From assembly GCA_043809265.1 (NCBI GenBank), contig JAZDDY010000010.1, positions 1 through 5,780 on the forward strand: DNA of 5,780 bases. The letters run 5' to 3'. Under the pieces are notes generated by a model. It was not told where the DNA came from, did no database searches, and saw only the letters and a list, made by a program, of their open reading frames with translations. The DNA is from JAPLVS01 sp043809265 (GTDB taxonomy: Archaea; Iainarchaeota; Iainarchaeia; Iainarchaeales; DTGL01). The translations under genes and the position numbers were made by a program. Positions 1 to 5,328 of the stretch are shown in pieces. The stretch's first letter is position 1; every line of letters begins with the position of its first letter.

Positions 1-1106
1 CGCACCTCGACCATTCAGGGAATCTGCCTCACTTGTTCCTTAAAAGCAATCCCTTGTGCTATATGACGCCGCCGACCCTTGAATTGGCGGAAATATTGTG
101 GCATGACACTTTAAAAATTGCCGGCATAGAAGGCACTGTTGAAAAGTTTTCCAAGGAAGAAATCCGCAGGACAAAGCGCTATTCTTTCCCGCTCGGTTAC
201 AAGAGAAAAATAGAGGTTTCACAGAATACTTCCCTCGAGTTTTTCAATGCAGGGCATATCCTTGGCTCGGCAATGGTGAAACTCGATTTTGGCAGTTTTT
301 CTTTTTTGTACACAGGCGATTTCAAGGCAGTGGAGACAAGGCTTCTGGAAAAAGCCGATTTAAAGGTCGGAAAAGTCGATTTTGTCATGATGGAAAGCAC
401 TTACGGCGACAGGGACCACCCTGACAGGAAAAAGGCAGAGGAAGAATTTGTTGAAAAAGTCAAGGAAACAGTCGAAAACGGCGGCCATGCCTTAATCCCT
501 GCCTTTGCGGTGGGAAGGTCGCAGGAAATGGTCGATGTATTGTACGAGCACAAGGTGAAATTCCCGGTTTTTTTGGACGGCATGAGCCAGAAGGCCGCGC
601 TTGTTTCATTAAAATACCCGGAATACTTAAAGGAAGCCAAGAACCTCAAGAATTCGCACAAGAAAATCGAATGGGTGCGCACTAAAAAGGACCGCCTGCG
701 CGCCTTGGACGAGCCAGGCGCAATCGTGACCACCGCCGGAATGCCTGAAGGCGGCCCGATTCTCTCCTACTTGAAGCAGGTTTATAACGAAAGGGAATCA
801 AGCGTCTTTATCACAGGCTACCAGGTCGAGGGCACGCAGGGCAAAAGGCTTTTGGACGAGGGCGTAATCCATATAGACGGCCGCGATTACAGGGTCGAAT
901 GCAGGGTGGAAAAATTCGATTTTTCGGCGCACGCATCGCAGACAGAGCTCGTTGAATCTGTGAAAAAATGGTCGCCGAGGCAGTTGCTGCTTGTTCACGG
1001 CGAATACGACAAGGCGCTCGTCCTCAAAAAAAGGATTAAAGAGGAAACAGGCATCGATACAGTAATCCTTGAAAAGGATAAAAGACACAATCTTGATTTG
1101 AAATGA
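1..1106 (+). CDS. Beta-CASP metallo-beta-lactamase ribonuclease, aCPSF2/COG1236-like (5' truncated by window)
   Basis: The reading frame is open from the window edge. Its first codons (from base 3) read HLDHSGNLP, the end of the metallo-beta-lactamase HxHxDH zinc motif, so the gene starts upstream and the TTG at 33 is an internal leucine. Later motifs are all present: GHILGSA (His codon at 255), YTGDF (Asp at 318), the beta-CASP MESTYGDR motif (Glu at 393), PAFAVGRSQE, FSAH (His at 930) and LVHGE (His at 996). Enzymes of this family are cytoplasmic zinc-dependent RNA endo- or 5'-exonucleases related to CPSF73/RNase J and act in archaeal RNA processing and decay. The visible 367 residues plus roughly 50 missing ones fit the approximately 420-residue KH-less aCPSF2 type better than the longer KH-domain aCPSF1. 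No catalytic residue visible here is missing. The stop overlaps the next start (ATGA at 1103-1106), which suggests translational coupling. The assignment to aCPSF2 rather than another COG1236 branch is an inference. Confidence 0.9.
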   Translation, partial: HLDHSGNLPHLFLKSNPLCYMTPPTLELAEILWHDTLKIAGIEGTVEKFSKEEIRRTKRYSFPLGYKRKIEVSQNTSLEFFNAGHILGSAMVKLDFGSFSFLYTGDFKAVETRLLEKADLKVGKVDFVMMESTYGDRDHPDRKKAEEEFVEKVKETVENGGHALIPAFAVGRSQEMVDVLYEHKVKFPVFLDGMSQKAALVSLKYPEYLKEAKNLKNSHKKIEWVRTKKDRLRALDEPGAIVTTAGMPEGGPILSYLKQVYNERESSVFITGYQVEGTQGKRLLDEGVIHIDGRDYRVECRVEKFDFSAHASQTELVESVKKWSPRQLLLVHGEYDKALVLKKRIKEETGIDTVILEKDKRHNLDLK

Positions 1107-1894
1107 AATTCCTTGCTTTTTTGAAAGACGCTTTTCTTGTCCTGAAAAGCAACCCAAAACTTTTCGTTCCGAACATCCTTATGGGCATTTATGACGGCTT
1201 CCTCCAGCTGATGGTTGCAGGGCTTGCAATCGCTTCGGTCAGGATCCGGTCTTTGGGTCCGGAAGAGATGCTGGCGAGCGCGGAAATTTCCCCCCTGCTT
1301 TCCCAACTGCTGCTTGCGTTTGTTTTTGTCGTTGCCGGCTTTTTCCTTAACGTTCTTGTATGGGGCATGTATCCGGCAATGGTGAAGGATTATTTTTCCG
1401 GAAGGAAAATTTCCTTTTCCTCGGCTTTGAAGGTTGCGCGTGAGCGTTTCCTCTTGGTTTCGGCCTCGGTTATAGTTTCGCTCCTTGTCCCCGGGGCAAT
1501 CCTTTACATTTTGATTTCAGGGCTTTTTTCGCTCTATGGGAGCGCACTCTTCTGGCCGCTACTGGCGGTAACGCTCGCTGTCTGTTTTGCGGCTTTCTTT
1601 TTGTTCTACCTGCCTTTTTCTGCCGCCGTCCTGGGCAAAAAATCCCTGCACAGCGTTTTTTCCGAGTCCTTTTCCCTTACAAGGAGGAATCCCTGGGCAA
1701 TTTCAAAGGCATCCGCGATCCCGTTTGCCTTCTCCATGCTGGATTTCGGCCTGGCGTTCCTTGCGGAAAACGCGGCTTTCCTTGCGGCTTTCTGGGCGCT
1801 TAAACTGGTGCTTTCGGTTGTGGTCACATACTCTTATGTATTGAATCCCACGATTTATATGGGTTTGAAAGGTGAATTGGGGGAAATGAAATGA
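1103..1894 (+). CDS. Multi-pass membrane protein of unknown function
   Basis: This 263-residue protein is dominated by hydrophobic segments, about six in all, at roughly residues 20-46, 66-92, 117-142, 148-178, 200-220 and 222-247. I recognise no catalytic motif. A loose unit seems to recur about three times: a short amphipathic helix with basic residues followed directly by a membrane segment (starting near residues 5, 104 and 184). Two of the copies have an Asn-Pro at the junction (residues 17-18 and 196-197). This resembles archaeal integral-membrane DUF families whose function is unknown, but I cannot name one with confidence. The start ATG overlaps the TGA of the nuclease gene and the stop overlaps the start of NMD3. 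No strong Shine-Dalgarno sequence precedes it, so it is probably translated by coupling within the operon. It could be a membrane anchor or transporter-like accessory; nothing in the sequence ties it directly to RNA. Confidence 0.8.
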   Translation: MKFLAFLKDAFLVLKSNPKLFVPNILMGIYDGFLQLMVAGLAIASVRIRSLGPEEMLASAEISPLLSQLLLAFVFVVAGFFLNVLVWGMYPAMVKDYFSGRKISFSSALKVARERFLLVSASVIVSLLVPGAILYILISGLFSLYGSALFWPLLAVTLAVCFAAFFLFYLPFSAAVLGKKSLHSVFSESFSLTRRNPWAISKASAIPFAFSMLDFGLAFLAENAAFLAAFWALKLVLSVVVTYSYVLNPTIYMGLKGELGEMK

Positions 1895-2592
1895 ACGAAT
1901 TCTGCCCGAAATGCGGCTCCACAAAAGGGCCTTTCCTGGCCAGTTTCTGCTATTCCTGCTATCTTGAAGACCACGAACTGATAACCGTGCCTGACTCCTT
2001 TGACATAGAAAGATGCGTTAAATGCGGCAGGACAAGGCTGTCCGGAAAATGGGTTGCGGAAAACAACGCTTTTATCGCGGAATTCCTTGAAAAAAAGACG
2101 AAATTGAAGGAAATGGACGACGCGGACATTTCGGTTGAATTTGAGGAATCGCCGAAGGGAGAACAGGTCGCCAAAATCACGGCAAGAGGCGAGGTTGCAG
2201 GAAAAAATGTGACCGTGTCAAAAACAGTCCTGATAAACTTCAAAAGGGTCGCCTGCCCGTCCTGCGGAAAAATTTCAGGCGGCTATTTCGAGGCAAAAAT
2301 ACAAATAAGGTGGGATTCGCCACGCGACCTTAAAAAGGAAAAAAGCATCTGCGCGGAAATCGCGCGGCACCTGGCGGTAATGCGGGAAACCAACCCGATG
2401 GCTTTGATTACAGAGGAAGGCGAAGCCCCGAACGGCCGCGACATTTACATCGGCTCGAACAAGGCCGCAAGGACGACTCTTTCCGTAATCAAGAGCAAAT
2501 TCGGCGCTAAGGTGCAGTCTTCTGCAATGCTCGCCGGCATTGACGAGCACGGCAAAGAAAGATATAGGATAACGTACAGCATGAGGCTCTAG
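1891..2592 (+). CDS. nmd3: NMD3 family ribosome-biogenesis protein (archaeal, COG1499)
   Basis: This 233-residue protein has the NMD3 layout. Two N-terminal zinc-binding modules are visible: Cys5/Cys8 with Cys20/Cys23, and Cys42/Cys45 with Cys122/Cys125. After the second module comes the characteristic GGYFEAKIQIR segment. The C-terminal part contains IYIGSNKAARTT and KFGAKVQSSAMLAG, ending in a basic strand (YRITYSMRL). In eukaryotes NMD3 binds the 60S subunit and serves as its export adapter. Archaeal homologues lack the export tail and are thought to act in late large-subunit assembly in the cytoplasm. The length is typical of the shorter archaeal forms, and all eight cysteines are present. 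The start ATG overlaps the preceding stop (ATGA at 1891-1894). Sharing an operon with a beta-CASP RNase fits an RNA or ribosome maturation role. The family assignment is firm; the precise archaeal function is inferred. Confidence 0.9.
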   Translation: MNEFCPKCGSTKGPFLASFCYSCYLEDHELITVPDSFDIERCVKCGRTRLSGKWVAENNAFIAEFLEKKTKLKEMDDADISVEFEESPKGEQVAKITARGEVAGKNVTVSKTVLINFKRVACPSCGKISGGYFEAKIQIRWDSPRDLKKEKSICAEIARHLAVMRETNPMALITEEGEAPNGRDIYIGSNKAARTTLSVIKSKFGAKVQSSAMLAGIDEHGKERYRITYSMRL

Positions 2593-2598
2593 CTTTCG

Positions 2599-2604
2599 GG
2601 TGAT
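2599..2604 (+). promoter_or_regulatory. Shine-Dalgarno site GGTGAT
   Basis: GGTGAT matches part of the archaeal anti-SD complement (GGAGGTGATC) and sits 4 nt before the ATG at 2609. It includes the alternative GTG at 2600, so it argues for ATG 2609 as the true start. It is the only clear SD I see in this operon, and it belongs to the only downstream operon gene that does not overlap its neighbour. Confidence 0.6.
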
Positions 2605-2608
2605 AGCG

Positions 2609-2884
2609 ATGTGTGCGCTGGAGGAAATCTCGAGAAACACCAGAGAAATAGTGGTTTTCCTTGTTGATGTCCTCCTGTCACTGGCTGTTTCATGGTTTTT
2701 CCTTATGTGGGTCGCTGAAAAAACCCCGGCAAAAGACCGGCTGGCTCCGGATGTGCCTGCCTTGAAGGAAATTTTCACTGGAGTGGCTGACAAGCTTTTT
2801 GCCATTATCGTTTTATTCGTTTTTGTCTGCATTGCGGCGATAGTGGTTACGGCCTTTATCAGGCTCAGGAAGGCCAAGGGCTGA
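2609..2884 (+). CDS. Small two-helix membrane protein, unknown function
   Basis: This is a 91-residue protein when started at the ATG at 2609. A GTG three codons upstream (2600) is possible but lies inside the SD-like GGTGAT. Two hydrophobic segments are evident, at about residues 14-36 and 64-84, joined by a charged, proline-containing loop (about 37-62). A short basic tail (RLRKAKG) follows helix 2, which suggests a hairpin with both ends in the cytoplasm. I recognise no family. The gene follows NMD3 by 16 nt and is likely co-transcribed with it as the last gene of the operon. It ends 3 bp from the stop of the convergent regulator gene. The codon pattern, SD and membrane topology make it a credible gene; function is unknown. 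Confidence 0.7.
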   Translation: MCALEEISRNTREIVVFLVDVLLSLAVSWFFLMWVAEKTPAKDRLAPDVPALKEIFTGVADKLFAIIVLFVFVCIAAIVVTAFIRLRKAKG

Positions 2885-2887
2885 AGC

Positions 2888-3598
2888 TCAAACCTCGAAT
2901 TTTTTCAGCGCTTCCTTGATTTTGTCGACAGGGTCTGAGGTGACAAGCAGCGGGATTTTTTCGCTTTCCGCGATTTTTATTGCGACCGCATCCACCTTGT
3001 CAGGTTCTTTGGGGCCGTGCAATACGACAATGCTCGGCTTCATTTCCGTGCTGAACCTGCCTATTTTCACTGCAATCAGCGGCGACCTTCCATTCTCGAC
3101 TTTCTGGAATATCAGCGCGCGGTCCGGAGTGCGGCCGTAGAGCTGCATGTATTCGTGCACCGGGACATCTATTATCACTTTCAGCGAATCAATAAGCGTG
3201 TAACCGTAAATCAGGGTGTCCTTCAGCCTGCCGGGATTTGCGATGCAGATTGCGCCGATTTTTTCGGCAAAGTCTTTGCCTGTTATTGCGGAAGCGAATT
3301 CGTGGATGTCGAATGCTTCTTCGCTCGGCCCGAAATCCTTTTCCAATTGCTTTACTATTTTGCCGCCCCTGTTCCTGTCCACTTCAAGCAGCGCTGTCAC
3401 AAGCCGGTTTATAACGCCGATGCCAGGGCTTTTCCTGCGCCCTCCTTCATAGTCGCTTATGGTTGAAGAGCTGACTTTCAGGAATTCGGCCAATTCTGTC
3501 TGTGAAATGCCGAAGATTTCGCGCCATTTTTTCATGCTGCCGCCTGGGTCTTTTGAAAGAGTGATTTCCCCGGCAATCGTAACCGCGAGCTTTTCCAT
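2888..3598 (-). CDS. Archaeal XRE-type helix-turn-helix transcriptional regulator (COG1709-like)
   Basis: This is a 236-residue protein when started at the ATG at 3598. An XRE/Cro-type helix-turn-helix lies at about residues 22-60: WREIFGISQTELAEFL gives the first helices and SSSTISDYEGGRRKSPG the recognition helix and flank. It is preceded by the AGEITLSKDPG segment that I associate with an archaeal family of predicted regulators (COG1709, from memory). The C-terminal half (about 130-236) is an alpha/beta domain with no obvious metal or nucleotide signature and may sense a ligand or mediate oligomerisation. The upstream in-frame ATG at 3652 is rejected because it lies upstream of a TATA element (3621-3628) centred 26 nt before ATG 3598, which fits a leaderless transcript. 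The gene lies 72 bp downstream of the GGDEF gene in the same direction, with an inverted repeat in the gap. Autoregulation is plausible. Target genes are unknown. Confidence 0.85.
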   Translation of the reverse strand: MEKLAVTIAGEITLSKDPGGSMKKWREIFGISQTELAEFLKVSSSTISDYEGGRRKSPGIGVINRLVTALLEVDRNRGGKIVKQLEKDFGPSEEAFDIHEFASAITGKDFAEKIGAICIANPGRLKDTLIYGYTLIDSLKVIIDVPVHEYMQLYGRTPDRALIFQKVENGRSPLIAVKIGRFSTEMKPSIVVLHGPKEPDKVDAVAIKIAESEKIPLLVTSDPVDKIKEALKKFEV

Positions 3599-3620
3599 GT
3601 AAGAATAGGGATATGGAACC

Positions 3621-3628
3621 TTAAAAAA
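3621..3628 (-). promoter_or_regulatory. TATA box for the XRE regulator
   Basis: On the minus strand the sequence reads CGAAACG then TTTTTTAA, a BRE-like A-rich element followed by a TATA-like box. Its centre is about 26 nt upstream of the ATG at 3598, the spacing expected if transcription starts at the start codon. This indicates that the regulator has its own promoter in addition to any read-through from the GGDEF gene. Confidence 0.6.
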
Positions 3629-3631
3629 CGT

Positions 3632-3669
3632 TTCGTCAATCGTCCCTTTCAAGAAAAGGGTTTGACGAA
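3632..3669. repeat. Interrupted inverted repeat upstream of the regulator promoter (candidate operator or hairpin)
   Basis: Outer arms TTCGTCAA (3632-3639) and TTGACGAA (3662-3669) are perfect 8-bp inverted copies with centres 30 bp apart, about three helical turns. Inside them CCCTTT (3644-3649) pairs with AAAGGG (3655-3660) around a 5-nt loop. The element lies between the GGDEF stop codon and the BRE/TATA of the regulator. It could be an operator for autoregulation or activation, or a structured 3' end for the GGDEF transcript. The sequence does not decide between these. Confidence 0.55.
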
Positions 3670-3670
3670 T

Positions 3671-4615
3671 TCAATTCAGGGTTTTCTGGAATGAAACTTT
3701 TTTGTTTGAGACAAGGGCGAGCAGGTTCCTGCCCTTGTGTTTGGCCCTGTAATGGAGTGCGTCCGCTGTGTCAATGGCTTTTCCATATGTTGCCCCAAAA
3801 CCGCGGATAATTTCATTCCTGTCCATTTCCACTATTCCTGCGCTGAACCTGCCGATGTCAGGGTATCTGGCTCGCATGCCGCGCACCCTTTCGGCTTCAT
3901 CCCCTGAAATGCCGCCGCTTCTTTCTTTTTGGTTTATAGCTTTTTCAGTGAGCGGCTTGACTTTTTCGGCTGCAAGGCCCATTGCCAGTTTTTGCCTGAA
4001 CAATTCCGCGGCTTTCTGCAATAGGCCAGCCATTTCCGCCTGACTTACAGGCGCCCAGACAAGTATTTCTTCGCCGCCGTGCTTGCCAGCAAACCCGCCT
4101 TTTGCGCCTATGGCATCGTTCAACGCGTCGCCGAGCGCCCTAAGCACGACATTCCCTCCCCTGTGTCGGACAAGAGTGTTGACTCCGTGCAAATAGTCGA
4201 GGTCAACGTATGCGAGCGCGCTTCTCTGGTGCTTTTTTCCGTCCAATTCAACTCTCTCAGCAAAGTACGGGTCGGTTAGATAGCAGGGGAAGCCCTTGTG
4301 CCTTTTTTGCAGTTGGCTCTGCGCGTCCAGCACCCTTTTCCTAAGGTTGTATTTTTTGTTGAGCAAGCCCAGCTGCCTTTGGGCTTCGTTGAATCTGCCC
4401 CTGAGCCCACTTCTTTGTTCTGGTGAAAGCCCCTCAGTGTTCATTTCCCTTACAATGCCGCGCTGCCTTGCCACAAGTACTTTCCGCATGGCATCATATT
4501 TGGCATCGTATCGCCTGGCAAAGTTTTCCTTTGTGGTGATAAACCTTATTGGCTTCGGCGTCCTTTTCCTTTCAGCCGGGCCGAAGCGGATTCTTACAGA
4601 TTTGCCTTTTGCCAT
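3671..4615 (-). CDS. Stand-alone GGDEF-domain protein, putative cyclic-dinucleotide synthase with altered base-recognition residue
   Basis: This 314-residue soluble protein starts at the ATG at 4615, about 26 nt from a TATA element; the in-frame ATG at 4633 is too close to that box. Residues 1-105 are very basic and mostly helical, probably coiled (about 65-105), with no membrane segment or known sensor. The GGDEF domain spans about 108-302. It begins with LTDPYF (like the usual LTGLxNR), followed by AYVDLDYLHGVN (metal Asp138, base-contact Asn146), RHRGGN (His151, Gly154, Asn155), HGGEEI (180-184, metal Glu182), and ADALHYRAKHKGRN with phosphate-binding Lys292 and Arg296. Canonical enzymes condense two GTP into c-di-GMP. 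Here Asn155 replaces the Asp that reads guanine (PleD D344), and Ile replaces the motif Phe. There is no RxxD inhibitory site. About 25-30 extra residues lie between the catalytic motif and the SxGI-like strand (near 213-250). GGDEF domains are uncommon in archaea, so acquisition from bacteria is possible. Catalytic activity is inferred; its nucleotide product is open. Confidence 0.85.
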   Translation of the reverse strand: MAKGKSVRIRFGPAERKRTPKPIRFITTKENFARRYDAKYDAMRKVLVARQRGIVREMNTEGLSPEQRSGLRGRFNEAQRQLGLLNKKYNLRKRVLDAQSQLQKRHKGFPCYLTDPYFAERVELDGKKHQRSALAYVDLDYLHGVNTLVRHRGGNVVLRALGDALNDAIGAKGGFAGKHGGEEILVWAPVSQAEMAGLLQKAAELFRQKLAMGLAAEKVKPLTEKAINQKERSGGISGDEAERVRGMRARYPDIGRFSAGIVEMDRNEIIRGFGATYGKAIDTADALHYRAKHKGRNLLALVSNKKVSFQKTLN

Positions 4616-4636
4616 ACAAGAATTTGCCTTCAAACC

Positions 4637-4644
4637 CTTTAAAA
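4637..4644. promoter_or_regulatory. Shared palindromic TATA element for divergent genes
   Basis: CTTTAAAA contains the palindrome TTTAAA at 4638-4643. On the minus strand its centre is about 26 nt from the GGDEF ATG (4615), consistent with a leaderless transcript. On the plus strand it is about 34 nt from the methyltransferase ATG (4675), consistent with a leader of about 9 nt. An A-rich CAAAC lies on its plus-strand upstream side and AAAGCG on its minus-strand upstream side, both acceptable BRE-like flanks. No other TATA-like box in this 59-bp gap fits either start as well. Confidence 0.55.
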
Positions 4645-4674
4645 CGCTTTATTGTCCTCATTTTTCCGGTTCTC

Positions 4675-5235
4675 ATGCAATCCAAACAAGAAGAATCCCT
4701 CAAAGCGAAAATCATTGGCGGGGGGCTTGTTTACAGGGTGCCTTTTGATTTTTATGCGGCGTTATTTTTTTGGCTGGCTTTCTGGCTTATTCCGGCATTT
4801 TTTGGCACCGGCTTCCTTCCAAAGCTTGAATTCAATGCAATTGTAAGGGTTGTTTTCGCGCTGTTGTTTGCGGGCGGGCTTTTGCTTTCGCTTTTGCGCA
4901 GGCAGCAGAACATCAAATTAGGCGGTATGAATTCCAAGCACCAGACCGTCACCTTGATGAAGGGCGGCATTTACGGGTTTGTCAGGCATCCCAGCGATTT
5001 TGGCTCGGTTCTGATGGCTGTCGGCCTTCCGGTGGCGTTGAGTGGAATTGTCGCTTTCACGCCGCTTGCCTGCATCGGCATGGCTTTGCTTGGCGCCGCC
5101 AATTACCAGGCAAGCCTCAGGGAAGAAAAACTGAATCTGCAAAAATGGGGCAAAGACTATGCTGATTACATGAACGAAGTGCCGAGATGGAACATATTGC
5201 TCGGCATTCTGAGGCACTATAAGAAACAGGGATAG
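4675..5235 (+). CDS. ICMT/PEMT-like integral membrane methyltransferase
   Basis: This is a 186-residue protein when started at the ATG at 4675. The open frame reaches further upstream, but those codons overlap the divergent gene and precede the TATA box. Hydrophobic segments lie at about residues 24-48, 55-74, 109-127 and 128-146. The C-terminal half carries the signature of isoprenylcysteine carboxyl methyltransferase and phospholipid methyltransferase relatives: GGIYGFVRHPSDFG (residues 97-110, with the RHP SAM-binding motif at 104-106), a Glu-Glu pair at 150-151, then WGKDYADYMNEVPRW (158-172). These enzymes use S-adenosylmethionine at the membrane to methylate small lipids or prenylated substrates. 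The substrate here cannot be read from the sequence, and protein prenylcysteine methylation is not established in archaea. It is transcribed away from the GGDEF gene, probably from a shared TATA element, and ends in T-rich terminator tracts. Family call is good; substrate unknown. Confidence 0.85.
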   Translation: MQSKQEESLKAKIIGGGLVYRVPFDFYAALFFWLAFWLIPAFFGTGFLPKLEFNAIVRVVFALLFAGGLLLSLLRRQQNIKLGGMNSKHQTVTLMKGGIYGFVRHPSDFGSVLMAVGLPVALSGIVAFTPLACIGMALLGAANYQASLREEKLNLQKWGKDYADYMNEVPRWNILLGILRHYKKQG

Positions 5236-5285
5236 TTTTTCTTTCTTTTGGCCAACTAAAGCGTTTTTCTTTTCTTTGGGCAACT
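5236..5285 (+). terminator. Tandem T-rich termination tracts after the methyltransferase
   Basis: Two pyrimidine-rich units (5236-5257 and 5264-5285) agree at 19 of 22 positions, each starting TTTTTCTTT and ending GGCCAACT or GGGCAACT. The first begins right after the methyltransferase stop codon. Runs of T on the sense strand are the usual archaeal transcription stop, so this is most simply a duplicated terminator. The TTTTT runs are at 5236-5240 and 5264-5268. Confidence 0.6.
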
Positions 5286-5289
5286 TACA

Positions 5290-5320
5290 CTTTCTTTTCT
5301 TTTCGTAAAAGAAAAGAAAG
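5290..5320. terminator. Perfect 14-bp polypyrimidine/polypurine hairpin, likely bidirectional terminator
   Basis: The left arm 5290-5303 is all C/T (CTTTCTTTTCTTTT) and the right arm 5307-5320 is its exact reverse complement, with a 3-nt CGT loop. Each strand therefore presents a T-rich tract, which suits termination of both the plus-strand methyltransferase and the minus-strand tRNA, whose 3' end is 9 nt away at 5329. Confidence 0.6.
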
Positions 5321-5328
5321 GGCAGGAG

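Noticed and set aside
33..35. TTG at 33 as the start of the nuclease gene
   Set aside because: The frame is open to the window edge and the codons just before it encode HLDHSGNLP, an essential metal-binding motif, so the gene starts outside the window.
798..1306. Open frames of 103-119 codons on the minus strand opposite the nuclease and membrane protein
   Set aside because: They are antisense to conserved beta-CASP motifs and translate to low-coherence sequence with no family signature.
2275..2877. 200-codon open frame on the minus strand opposite NMD3 and the small membrane gene
   Set aside because: It lies antisense to a recognisable zinc-finger gene, spans a gene boundary, and shows no coherent domain.
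3017..3466. 149-codon plus-strand open frame opposite the XRE regulator
   Set aside because: The minus strand encodes a clear helix-turn-helix protein with a matched promoter; the plus frame has no start signal or domain.
3596..3652. ATG at 3652 as start of the regulator
   Set aside because: It lies upstream of the TATA box at 3621-3628 and adds 18 residues that do not look like the family N-terminus, whereas ATG 3598 is at leaderless spacing.
4549..4674. Upstream in-frame extension of the methyltransferase to 4549
   Set aside because: It would overlap the divergent GGDEF gene and start before the TATA element at 4637-4644; ATG 4675 fits the promoter.
4296..4748. 150-codon plus-strand open frame opposite the GGDEF N-terminus
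   Set aside because: It overlaps both the GGDEF gene and the methyltransferase start in another frame and has no recognisable content.
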